From Thozetella sp. PMI_491 (Eukaryota; Ascomycota; Sordariomycetes; Chaetosphaeriales; Chaetosphaeriaceae): a DNA stretch of 64,000 bases. Positions 54,566-64,000 of the stretch are shown here, piece after piece (within the stretch, counting starts at the first letter, position 1; each line of letters begins with the position of its first letter). Made by a program: the position numbers and the translations under genes. Below the pieces are notes generated by a model. That model worked only from the letters and a program-made list of their open reading frames with translations, ran no database searches and was not told the origin of the DNA. Location of the stretch: positions 1,288,906-1,352,905 of the forward strand of contig MU270024.1 of NCBI GenBank assembly GCA_021432635.1, read 5' to 3'.

Positions 54566-57418
54566 CTAGTAATCCTCATCCAGGCTGCGAACATACGATG
54601 CGGGAAACAGTCCTGTTGTACCCATATATGCACCCCAAAACCACTCCCCGTTGACATCCTGTATCTCGCAGATCTCGGCGCCTTTTGGGAAAAGCAACTC
54701 ATCGGCCTGGTCCTGCGGATACCATGACCACATAGCAATGGCGCGTTGGGATCGGTATATGTCCGGCGGGAACATGGTCGTCCACTGGCTCGTACCGTCC
54801 GAGTGCGGGTGGAGGTAGGCCATCAGCGGGGCACTCTCGCTGACATTCTTCGTCACTAGCCGGTCGACCCATTGAGTGTTGGCGGTTTCAAACTTCCAGC
54901 GCCACCTTTCGAGTTCAAGGCCGGCGAATTCTTTGCCTTCGTAGGGTGTGATGCGCAAACTTCTTCCGCCGACGATGTCATGAGATATAGCGCGTCGCAG
55001 CCCCGTCGAGCTTTCCACAAAGCTGATGAGCTGCATGCGGTGGCCGGCGAGGCAGCGTCGCAGTCCGGCCGATCTATTTTCGTCGCTAATCTCTTTAGCG
55101 ATGCTGGACCCATCATAGCATGCAATGCACATGTCGTAGTTGCCGGGGCCGGCACTCGGATGCCGTATGCTTGTGCACTCTGGGCAGTGGTAGCGCTTTT
55201 TTTTCATAGGTATCGGACCCAGACAGCGCTCGCACTCGGTGGTTGGCTCCCAAGGATGCAACAATGTAGATGGTTCAGCCATAGTCAACTGCGATGCCTT
55301 AGCCTTCAGCGGGAGGAGCGCATGAGTACAAATGTAACCCTGGTTCACGCAGTTATTGCAATAGCCCCATGCACCGTCATTGCACATGTTGCACTGCCAG
55401 TAGCACTCGTTTGCGGAGGCAAAGCAACGTGCGCAAAAGGCACCCTGCTCGCGGCGGAAGTCTCGGTCATACGTCGACTGCCCACCCGAGATGGGCTCCT
55501 CCAGCGGCACAAACCGAGACGGACTAAGAATATGGGGCCTGGAGAGAGTGGGATCGTTCTCGCGAGCCTGTTCCCACTTTACCCAGGCCCTTTGCCCAAA
55601 TCCGAACCAGTGCAAGCACCCATTTCCGGCTCGATAGCATTTTAAGCAAAGGCTCCATTTTCCGCCGTTGCAAATATCGCAGCTGTAGTGCAGCTCTCGT
55701 TCGATCCCAACGCGAGAGCAGCGGGAGCAGGTGATAGACGGCATCTTCGACGGCGTGGCTGGTGTCGCTTTTTGTGGCTGCGGACCAATGTCGATTGAAG
55801 GTGTCGGCTTCTTGAGGTCCAAAGTAATAGCGGCGCTTGGTGCCTGCACTTTGATATCGACAGAGAAAACCTCGGAGTCGTCAATGCCGGGAACTTTACC
55901 TCGCTTGATAGAGGCTCGCACCACGAACCCTTCCGATCTGCCTCGGAACATAACTGTTCCTAACCTCGAGGCATCGGGAAGGGTCTCCAACACGTCGTTG
56001 GTATCCAGATGATAGATATTTTGGAGTATGTAGGTTGCCTGCCGATCGTATTCAACAGGATCGAAGATGAAGCAACTCTGGCAGTCGCGGCTAAAGCGGT
56101 CGAGGATACACACAACAACAAGATGTACCATCGTGTGGTCTAGCTCTCCCCGGAGACTCAGCGCACACCAGAACCTGGACGTGCCTTGGGTCAGAAACGT
56201 GCGCGTCTGGGTGTCCCATCGGCCCTCGGGGGTGCACCCAATAACGCGAGGGAAGTTTTGGTGAAGGGGAAAATAGATCGCATCCTTGAAGCAGTTGTCG
56301 ACGGAGTCGGTCGATGAATTCCTCTCGATGTATACAGACTTGACCCTGGATCGCCGCTGCCGGCGAGATACACGTGCAAGTGGCTGTGCAGCATCCCGGA
56401 TGTAGATGTCGGGCCCCTTCTTCCTCAAGTAGATGCCGCACACCACGCCGTGGCCGACGACGCCGCTGTGTGTGCAGTGGAGAGGGAGGACGGCTCGGGA
56501 GTAGCCCTCGTCTTGGTAAGGCACGTCGACCAATCGCGTGGTAATGTGCAAGCCCTTGTTCGTCATGCGGAACTCGGCACCGTACATATCTTCATCGGCC
56601 AAATCTATGGCGCCGCAGTCGCGAAACTCGGCAGGTGAGTGCGCCAGAATGCCTCGGTACCGCCCCGATGGAGCGACGCGACTCCATGCGAAGAGGCTCA
56701 TGTCGTTGCTGGCTTTCATGATTTCTTCCTGTAGCCGGAAGAATGCGTTAGGGCCCTCACCATACAGCATGGGCATGTTGACCTCGAATATGCCCAGGAG
56801 ACAGTAAGCGCCATCTTCGACCCTGGTCGTTTCGCGCCTGGCCGCCCAGGACATTCTCCTCGCCACGGGGACTGTTCCCAGAGCATCCTGGTTGAGCAGC
56901 ACCGCCTTGTCGATCCGGGTGATTTCGTGGATCCGATCTTCTAGTTGCCGCTTCGTACCCCTCAGCGTCCAGTCTCTATCATAGAACTCGACATTGCGCG
57001 GAGCAATCAGCTCTTGCAGCGTCCAGCCTCTCTTGAACCATTTGCACTGTGGCCATTCCAACCGGGAGTCCAGATCTCCCAGGAAGGCATAGCACACCAC
57101 AGCGTCCTTGTACCATTGGAACATTGAATTTATAGCCTCGGAGAGCTCGGAGCTGCTGGTCTTATCGATGCAGCACGTGTCCACCCACGCCCACTGGAGA
57201 CCTCGCTGCTCCGCCAAGCGGCACGTCCACTCAATCTTAGCGTAGCCCTTTCTGTGCGAGGCGGCACCGCGCTCCATGTCTTGAAACGAAACCTCGTCAT
57301 CTTCCCAGGTGTGAGACAGGATCGCATATGGTGGAGACTTCCCAAAGAATTCTTTGAGCTGCAGCGTGGATGTATTGATCAATCTCATAGCAAGAGCCGA
57401 TGCGTCTGCCCATGGCAC
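54566..57418 (-). CDS. HET-domain protein with three ZZ-like zinc fingers and a C-terminal SH3 domain
   Basis: A single open frame of 950 residues. The N-terminus (MRLINTSTLQLKEFF, then PPYAILSHTWEDDEVSFQDM) is the HET-E-type HET domain, with WVDTCCIDKTSSSELSEAINSMF near 78-100 and GWTLQELIAP near 131-140. YCLLGIFEVNMPMLYGEG near 225 also matches HET-E relatives. Three Cys/His-rich ZZ-like fingers follow: near 561 (CSRC, then CDIC, CLKC), near 655 (CARC, CNMC, CNNC) and near 729 (CERC, CPEC, CIAC). The last 60 residues read as an SH3 domain: AIAMWSWYP, DELLFPKGAEI, GEWFWG, TGLFPASYV. HET proteins trigger cell death in fungal incompatibility, and SH3 domains bind proline-rich partners. The link between them here is inference. 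I see no intron or break. Confidence 0.88.
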   Translation of the reverse strand: MPWADASALAMRLINTSTLQLKEFFGKSPPYAILSHTWEDDEVSFQDMERGAASHRKGYAKIEWTCRLAEQRGLQWAWVDTCCIDKTSSSELSEAINSMFQWYKDAVVCYAFLGDLDSRLEWPQCKWFKRGWTLQELIAPRNVEFYDRDWTLRGTKRQLEDRIHEITRIDKAVLLNQDALGTVPVARRMSWAARRETTRVEDGAYCLLGIFEVNMPMLYGEGPNAFFRLQEEIMKASNDMSLFAWSRVAPSGRYRGILAHSPAEFRDCGAIDLADEDMYGAEFRMTNKGLHITTRLVDVPYQDEGYSRAVLPLHCTHSGVVGHGVVCGIYLRKKGPDIYIRDAAQPLARVSRRQRRSRVKSVYIERNSSTDSVDNCFKDAIYFPLHQNFPRVIGCTPEGRWDTQTRTFLTQGTSRFWCALSLRGELDHTMVHLVVVCILDRFSRDCQSCFIFDPVEYDRQATYILQNIYHLDTNDVLETLPDASRLGTVMFRGRSEGFVVRASIKRGKVPGIDDSEVFSVDIKVQAPSAAITLDLKKPTPSIDIGPQPQKATPATPSKMPSITCSRCSRVGIERELHYSCDICNGGKWSLCLKCYRAGNGCLHWFGFGQRAWVKWEQARENDPTLSRPHILSPSRFVPLEEPISGGQSTYDRDFRREQGAFCARCFASANECYWQCNMCNDGAWGYCNNCVNQGYICTHALLPLKAKASQLTMAEPSTLLHPWEPTTECERCLGPIPMKKKRYHCPECTSIRHPSAGPGNYDMCIACYDGSSIAKEISDENRSAGLRRCLAGHRMQLISFVESSTGLRRAISHDIVGGRSLRITPYEGKEFAGLELERWRWKFETANTQWVDRLVTKNVSESAPLMAYLHPHSDGTSQWTTMFPPDIYRSQRAIAMWSWYPQDQADELLFPKGAEICEIQDVNGEWFWGAYMGTTGLFPASYVRSLDEDY

Positions 57419-58205
57419 CCGTGATAGTTGTCCGAGTCGTGGTCGTCTCCCGAAAAGGATTCGCTAATAGCTTTGCAAAGCGCAGAGTATCTTCACAAGG
57501 CTGTGTGTGCGGTTGTCCAGCTGCGCATAGCCCCGCACTTTCTGGCTCAGCTGAAATACCCCGATATATAGGTATCTAAATCGGGTTAGTCTGTGCAACA
57601 GTCCTGCTGTTCGTGGTGGCGGCACCAAAAGGGGTACCACCCGGGTGTCGCCCATGCCACTGATGCTACGAAAACACTATAGAGCAGCCGGGATAATGAA
57701 AACTTAGCTCTCCTAGCACGTTCTTCATCACGAGGGTCGCCAAGAGATTGCCCCAACTACCGCTGGTAGTTGTGACGGATGGTTGACCTGCGTCTTTGTC
57801 AAGGTACGAGGGAATGTCCAATGTCACAAGATGTGAATCATGTAGAATCACCACTAGTCAGGCGAGGCAGGCAGGTGCGTTACCTAGTTACCCAGGGACT
57901 TGTGAACATGCGCCAGTCCATTACATAAAACGGCGTCATTTCCGCGCTTACACAGGTACCTGCAAGCCACAGTAAATCCTACAGGTTCGTTCTAAAAAGA
58001 ATATAGGCTTTAACCTATATAAGAAGCTAGAAGTTTTAGGCTCGACTTGTATTGAAGTTTTTCTTTTCTTTTTAGGCTCCTTAGAAGAGGCGCAGGCCCT
58101 TTGGATCGGGCGCCCCCTGAACCCCCCCGAGACCCATAAATCCCTACACCAAGTAGCCCGGCCTTCCTGAAGTTTCCATACTGATGTGCATCCGGATGTG
58201 GTTGG
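57419..58205. other. Intergenic, no gene seen
   Basis: Promoter side of the HET-SH3 gene and 3' flank of the Cys-rich secreted protein gene. Only short unconvincing frames occur. Confidence 0.5.
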
Positions 58206-58829
58206 TCACCAGGTGCACGGAACTTCCCCAGACGGCCACCAGATCATGGTAGTCTGGACGAAGCCACAGCTGCCCCAAATTCCCCATACAATGCTGTAAC
58301 ATGTCCTGTGACCAACATCCTTCCAGATGCGGTGCGCGCGATTGTTGTTTCTGTCAATACAGATGTTCTGCGGGCGACCACAAGAGGTGAAGTCAAAGCA
58401 TCCATCACCACTGGTACGAATCCTTCCACACTGGTTACAGTCGTTGAAGCGACCAGACCAAGTCTCCGTAAACAGAGGGATCGGTGGGTCGCCTGGTTGC
58501 TCAATCACGGTGAACTGATCTAGCAAGTCGAAGGCAGCGTTCATATCGGGGCAGTCGCCTTGGCTGCAGCTGCCGCTCCTCTTGGTCAAGTTTTGCTGGT
58601 CATTCCAGGCGAGCAGCTCGTCAGCCAACGTGGTGTTGGTAATATCGAAGCCATTTTTCGGGATCTGCAGGACAGGCCACGCGGCGTTGTCTCCGTGCTG
58701 TGGTGGCAGTTGCACCTCCGTTTCAACCGGCGGCGCCGACTCAACGGCTGTTGCAGTGTCGGCAGACAATGGAGTAGCACCGACCCCGAAAGCCGTGGCC
58801 ATCAGGAGGACTTGCTTCAAGGAAGCCAT
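58206..58829 (-). CDS. Cys-rich secreted protein with a Kex2-type pro-region
   Basis: A 207-residue single-exon frame from the ATG at 58829, context MASLKQVLLMATAFGVGATPL (a signal peptide). An upstream ATG at 58871 would add 14 residues before the signal peptide and is not preferred. An acidic pro-region ends at a Lys-Arg site (NLTKR/SGSC), the pattern cleaved by Kex2. The mature part of about 120 residues has ten cysteines (GSC, GDC, NDC, QC, DGC, SC, IC, TC, SC, PC) and a Trp-rich C-terminus (WGIWGSCGF, MIWWPSG, CTW). Ten cysteines can form five disulphides. It looks like a small extracellular or effector-type protein. I recognise no named family and no toxic or enzymatic activity should be assumed. 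Confidence 0.8.
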   Translation of the reverse strand: MASLKQVLLMATAFGVGATPLSADTATAVESAPPVETEVQLPPQHGDNAAWPVLQIPKNGFDITNTTLADELLAWNDQQNLTKRSGSCSQGDCPDMNAAFDLLDQFTVIEQPGDPPIPLFTETWSGRFNDCNQCGRIRTSGDGCFDFTSCGRPQNICIDRNNNRAHRIWKDVGHRTCYSIVWGIWGSCGFVQTTMIWWPSGEVPCTW

Positions 58830-60283
58830 AGTGAAGGGATTGCTGAGTGCACCAGACTTCAAAATTGGCATAGGAGAGAGAGGGTAGCGAAATTTGTGCT
58901 GCTGCGAACTGCGCGAAACTTACCCTGGAGAAATGCCAGAGCTCGGGACTTTATAGATTCTCGCTTCACGATCAAGCTCTCTCTCTTCACAGCAATGGCG
59001 CGCATTATGCTCTCCTCACTGCGGCGGCTGTCCTTTCAACAATTGAGTCTCATTGGCTACGTACTCCTATGTAAACGCTCTACTCACCTTCCCACAAAGT
59101 TTGAGGAGGGGGTTTCCGCCCCCCCAGTGGCTTTGGCCCCCATTGGTTTCTAACCACTTCTAGCTTATCTAATTAGATTATTGAGACTGGCAACTCACTT
59201 TTAAATGTCTAGAAGAATAGGTTATGTAATTTGACCCTATTAATGGCAAACTGTTGGAAACTAAGGAGGCGGAAACCATTTTTGCTAACTTGAGGACTCT
59301 AAGGAGTCAGGATTCTGAGGGATTAAGGACCCTGAGAGTTTCAGGATCCTGAAGGATTTTATTGCATTGGAACGACCCGAATATGGTCGAAATAATGCTC
59401 AAGATAGACCTGAATGGTATAGCGGCTAGACGTTAGGTATTGAATGAAAAGTCCGCCTGGCTCTATAGTTGGACTAGGCGCGCTCGAAACCAGCTGGAGT
59501 ACTAGAACCTTGAACTACCTACATAGCAGTTCCAACCACGGTATACGCACAGAGCCACACGAGCCTGATCTGCAATAGAGCGGCACATCGTTGATGCCGG
59601 AAGCGAATAGACAGGGATGAAGGAAAGTTAGAAAATGGAAATGAAACATTTAGCCCATGAAAAAGTGAAAATAGAAGGGGGATGAAGCCTCGTATCGAAC
59701 AACTGACAACGAAAGAACTAGAATTCGCGGCATGTTAGCGCGCGAGAAGGAATCGGCAGCGTAACGGCTTGCACAGGAAGACCAAAGGCTGTAAGTGTAA
59801 AGCTATTTTAGAGACTAGGAGACTAGGAGACTGGGAGCGCCACGGGGCATTTATAACTAGCCTCTAACACAGGCCCAGCGTTAGATCGCCACTACACCAC
59901 ACTGTCGAACATCGGTTGAGATTCCAGTGGCCTCGAAGTACTGTGGCTGCCCGTAAACCGTTCCACTTGCATCCGCTTGACGAACTTCATTGGCTCCTGC
60001 TCGCGGAAATGTTCCAAACCCGAATGAGGCGTGAAGCCGGACAATTGCCCTCAATACACACCAACGCAAAATATCGGCCCGCGTCAAACTACCCCCAAAG
60101 GGAATTTGATAAGAGTGGTGGGGGAAAAATGAGACCAGAGACACACCATCCCGTATATTTGCTTTGTGATTTGGTGTCTCTGCAGGATCCTTGGCCATGT
60201 CTCGTTAACTCGCTTCCAATTGCCTCGTCACTTCCATCGACTGGAACCAGGCTGTCCTCTCTTTTCGTGTCATTCTATTCAAT
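58830..60283. other. Intergenic, no gene seen
   Basis: Between two divergently transcribed genes. A tandem triplet of AGACTAGGAG-like 10-mers lies at about 59812-59840. Short GGATYCTGA-type repeats lie at about 59298-59355. No gene was recognised. Confidence 0.45.
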
Positions 60284-62032
60284 ATGGCGGTCTATCCAAG
60301 ATGGGCCGTAAGCTTCGTCGCTGCCGCGATGCTAGCTGAAGCCTCGCCCGATCTTGACCGCCGTGCCGCTTGCGTCTCTGATAATCTGCTGAACAAGTTT
60401 CCGCGAACATCTAGCTCTGCCGTTCCATTCTGCCAGACTTACATTGGGGCATATGCATATCAGACGACTACCGTTACTACCGACTTCAACTCGTGCGTAC
60501 CCTTCACTCGATGGTATTTTTCTTCATAACACCCGGTCACTGACGATTGCAGAATTGTGACGGCAACGCCTACCACCACACTCTCTCCCGGGTCTTGGCT
60601 GTCGACGGCCGTTCCCGCCTCGCGCCTGTCTAGTGCATGCAGCTGTATATCTCTTTCGAAGTTGATAGAATCGGTGACTGTCTTTGTCACTACCTAAACT
60701 CCCGTCCCCAGCAATGGCAACGCTACATCGGCGTCAGCAGGACAATCGGCAACTACTTTGACGGCAGCCTCATCGGCGCCCAACAGTGCCTCATATCTCG
60801 GCTGCTATTCTGAGCCAGCCTTCCCCGCGCGAGCTCTTTCATACCGCGTTTCGGGGACTAGCATGGATGATGACACCTGTCTCGACATCTGCAGAAAGCA
60901 GAGATACGAGTTCGCGGGCCTTGAGTGGTCACAAGAATGCTGGCGGGATTGCTGGTGTGGGAACACGCTCTCCGGCGCCACACAGACCAATGCGAGCCAG
61001 TGTGATGCGTCCTGTTCCGTCGGAGACAGCCTGACGTGCGGCGGGACAAGGTCAATCAAATTTTACACCTTTGTGGATGCCTCAGGGGCATCGTCTGCTT
61101 TCTCTGCCGCCGCCACGAGTTCGGCTTCTGCTTCGGCTGTGCTGCCTAGTGCGACAGCGAGCTCTAGTCCAACCAGCTGCAACGCGTATCAGAGCGTCCC
61201 CACGAGCGCATACAACTGGAAATTTCGGAACAGCAATGATACATCCTTTTGGAAGTTTAGCCAAGGAACGGTCACCTACGAGCCTCTTGACAGCGACGGC
61301 TCTATGGTTATGAAGGCGTCGCTCGGCACTCTTCAGATGTCCCAAACCCGAAACGTTATCCGCGGCGCCACATACAAGGTCTCGATGCGCATCAAACTTA
61401 GTTTCGACACTGCTTCTTTGAACTGTCAGATGTACAGCGGCCTCACTTCCCTGCAGTGGGCCCCGATCCTCAGTGCTGCGAACAACAGTGCGTGGGTAAC
61501 TTATGAGAACGTCTTCTACGCCTATACGGATCTTATGACAATGTACTATTCTGTAGCTGCAGCCAAGGGCACCAGCGGTACATTTATGATCAGTGACTTC
61601 AGCATGATACTTATCGCTCCACCCACGGAATTGCCAAGCGTAGACCCCAGCACTGAGATCGTCTACGTCGACTGGCGCAACGGAACCAGTCCAGCACCGA
61701 CGCAGAACATAACCCGCATCTATGAGTCGGTTTCGTCTCAAGTCGACTTCGTGGGACCCGTATCTCCTGGATACGGCGACGCGCCGTATGCGCAATTCGT
61801 GGATTTCGCGCCTGGCAATGAGACGAGCAGTTCTTACTATTTCACTATAGCCCAGGCCAAATTACCGGATTCGACTGCTCATTACGTTGTAAAAATGCGG
61901 TATAGATCGGAAAAAAGCGACGGGTGCACTATGCAACTCAATTCAATTCAGTACGGTGTTGGTGAGATCGTCACAGGATGCAGTAACCGGTGGTATGAGA
62001 TGACCATGAATATCAAAAGTCCTGGCATATAA
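60284..62032 (+). pseudogene. WSC-domain secreted protein with carbohydrate-binding-like module, in-frame TAA
   Basis: Exon 1 at 60284-60492, a 60-bp intron (GTGCGT donor, CTGAC branch, CAG acceptor) and exon 2 at 60553-62032. The frame is continuous except for one TAA at 60695-60697, inside a Thr-rich linker reading FVTT*TPVPSNGN. A single C-to-T change of CAA would explain it. Parts in order: signal peptide, Ser/Thr-rich stretch, WSC domain (SYLGCYSEP, then CLDICRKQRYEFAGLEW and CWCGNTLS), Ala/Ser linker, and a beta-sandwich region similar to CBM_4_9 (YNWKFRN, then RNVIRGATYKVSMRIKL and TFMISDFSM). WSC domains bind cell-wall carbohydrate. A 51-bp alternative intron (60661-60711, weak GTTGAT donor) would remove the stop, so the gene may be intact. 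Confidence 0.65.
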
Positions 62033-62269
62033 GTCACACGGGTACTGGCCGATATATCAGGTAAGCAACATCTCACTTCTATAGCTGAGCGTAACACTAC
62101 GAGGTGATGCTAATGCTTAAACTATCAACGCGACAATTGCTATAGCTAACACTCCGCTGCTTACTTGTCCTGGTATCTGAAGCAGTGCAATTTTATTTTC
62201 TAAACTGAGTATTAGCAGCTATGGGAATCTCTGGGCGATTAAGTAATTGAGAATTTCAATTTTGTCGAA

Positions 62270-63150
62270 TTAGCTCTCATGCAACCAGAACCTGAACCAG
62301 CTAGTAGCGGCCGCTTTTGCCCTCAGCATCGCCTGATACTCCGCTTCATTCTTGCTGTCTCCTCGAACTGCGAATGCGTGCTCGACGCCGGGGAAATGTT
62401 GATAATCATAGGGTATGCTCAAGGTTGGAATCACTTGGTTTGCGTACTGCTTCAACTCCGGGGTGAACTGAGGATCGATCTCGGGCGCGAGCACTTGGAC
62501 GGGAACACGGACGTTGTCGATTTCACCTTTCTCCAAAAGAGATGGGTGGGCCGTAGAAATACAGGCGACCAAATTTTCACTGGTCTTCGCGCCAAGTCGG
62601 AACACTGCCCATCCGCCGAAACAGAACCCGAGGGCGCCAACGCGCTTGTATTGAGACTTTAGGGCTTTAGCGCATTCGAATATTTCGGCTGTACGAGTTT
62701 CTTTACTGTTGCGTCGCATGAATGCCGGCAGGTCTAACTTGGACCGCTGTGTTGCGTCTAGGAGGATGGTTGGGTCGATGATCTCTCCGCCGAAGCTGTT
62801 GTGTCTGATTAGAACTGATGGCATATAACTGGCAAAGGTGAGGCCACATATGGCCAATCGGCTCCATCCATAGGTGATGGAGACCAATGCAGAAGGGAAC
62901 CAAGGACGAGAAAAAGAGGCACCACTAACAAGTCCGGTACGTAAACAGTGGCCCCAACCTCTCTCGCATAGGCATCCGCCAATATCCTGATATTCCGAAA
63001 GGTCCACCCGAAGAGGTCATGGATCAATAGGATAGCAGCATCGGGATTGTTTCCAGTGACATAGGTGTTGTTATTTGCCAGGGTTTGTTCTTTGCCCTGG
63101 GGAGTGCCCTGCCAAAGGGCACCTTCAACACAGCATTCAGAAACTGGCAT
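62270..63150 (-). CDS. Dienelactone hydrolase family protein
   Basis: Two exons: 63150-62930 and 62795-62270, giving 248 residues. The 134-bp intron has a GTTAGT donor and a CAG acceptor and restores VPDFFGGEII. Dienelactone hydrolases open lactone rings in aromatic degradation, and many fungal members have wider esterase roles. The N-terminus reads CCVEGALWQGTPQGKEQTL, typical of the family. The catalytic residues are Cys132 in GFCFGG, Asp181 in APEIDPQF and His213 in GVEHAF. Length is normal (about 240-250). It converges on the WSC gene with 237 bp between stops. Confidence 0.88.
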
Positions 63151-64000
63151 TTTAGATCCAAGACCTTATAATTAAATGGTGTAGCACTATAATCCACTGC
63201 CCACAGAGAAGGAAGAGATAAAAATTTGTAGTCCATGTAAAATTCCATTCTCAAAACTTAGAGAACCTTTGGAGAGCTTCGGATCGCGGTATCACCTGTC
63301 GTATCGCAGTGAGTAGGTAAACGGAGCCGGAGCTCTCTGGTCCCGAGCTATTGCACACCCTCGGTTCGGTAGCTCCTAACGCGTCCCGAGAGGGTGAATG
63401 CCCAGCCATCGGCAAATCAGCCCTTGACCAGCCCGATTAGCTCATCGTGACCATTATCTTCGGAAACCATGAAGTAGTCATGGCTTATGCTCTATGGCCT
63501 CGCTTGTACTTCTTGTATTACTTGATCGGGCCTCTATCTAGTACTAGCGTGACTTAGCTCCGACCTAGGTAGCCGGGTTCTCGGCTTGCCAAATTACTTG
63601 GTGGTCTCGGAGCTTGGGCCGGTCTCGTAGACACAGAGGCTCTCTGCTGTTTGCACTTGACATCTTCTGGACCAATGAAAGGCCCCACCCGGCCTCCGAA
63701 TTGCTTACTTCTTATTGGCTCTATTTCCCACTAGTTTCGGTGAATTCGGGGCACTACCACGGTCTCCGGGATCAAACTTGGCCGCGTATTCGGATGAGTG
63801 ATTCCGCATTCCGTTGCCCCACCCCGACCACAACGATCATAGCACGGCCGACCGGTTCTGCTCGAGCTCGAACAGACATTTCGCTGTTGAACCCCGCCAC
63901 CCCTCGGATCGATCAGAACAGGGTAGTTGTTTTAGTTTAACAGAAGGCGCATGGTGGCCGCATCTATGCAGTGTTCAATGGGTCAGGCGGTTCTAGAACC
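63151..64000. other. Intergenic, no gene seen
   Basis: Upstream region of the dienelactone hydrolase gene. A 108-residue plus-strand frame (63614-63940) has no recognisable domain and is not accepted. Confidence 0.45.

Noticed and set aside
59405..59520. tRNA-like or SINE-like boxes (TGGTATAGCGG, GCTCGAAACC)
   Set aside because: No acceptor stem or cloverleaf could be folded. The likeness is limited to short degenerate motifs.
63614..63940. A 108-residue plus-strand frame
   Set aside because: No signal peptide, domain or intron support.

Overview
The window looks like a filamentous ascomycete (Pezizomycotina, probably a Sordariomycete). Introns are short (about 50-150 bp) with CTGAC/CTAAT-type branch sites. 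The left end is AT-rich with the C-to-T, G-to-A stop-codon signature of repeat-induced point mutation (RIP). Fungus-specific families are present: HET domain, NB-ARC/TPR NLR, DUF7025-AAA, 2EXR, Crh-type GH16, WSC, and S28 peptidase. All family calls are by eye from motifs. Splice junctions were chosen by reading frame and family continuity.

Layout. 1-6.0 kb: RIP-degraded island holding an NLR relic (P-loop, Walker B, RNBS-B, then ten-plus 42-residue TPR units in one frame). 7.9-23.3 kb: GC-rich, mostly housekeeping or secretory block: a six-TM ferric-reductase-like/TmpL-C-terminal-like protein, a secreted S28 serine carboxypeptidase, complex I subunit NDUFB7, a CLC chloride/proton exchanger, and a Crh-type cell-wall transglycosylase. 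A 5.4-kb stretch (9.8-15.2 kb) has no recognisable gene. 24.8-34.8 kb: small proteins, a HET-domain gene divergent from an AAA-like gene whose Walker motifs are degraded, and a small secreted protein. 36.9-46.1 kb: GH16 endoglucanase, DMT/EamA transporter, F-box protein with a previously hidden second exon, and a MetE-like methyltransferase. 46.2-60 kb: accessory-looking stretch with a second F-box protein, a decayed copy of the MetE-like gene tail, ankyrin and 2EXR relics, a chymotrypsin-like protease, a 950-residue HET/zinc-finger/SH3 protein and a Cys-rich secreted protein. 60.3-63.2 kb: a WSC/carbohydrate-binding protein with one in-frame stop, and a dienelactone hydrolase.

The core genes are unrelated housekeeping and secretion functions. 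The accessory parts share a theme of fungal non-self recognition (NLR, two HET proteins, AAA/DUF7025) and gene decay (RIP, frameshifts, partial duplicates). The best candidates for something new are the HET-ZZ-ZZ-ZZ-SH3 protein (54566-57418) and the HET/pseudo-AAA divergent pair (27504-32105).
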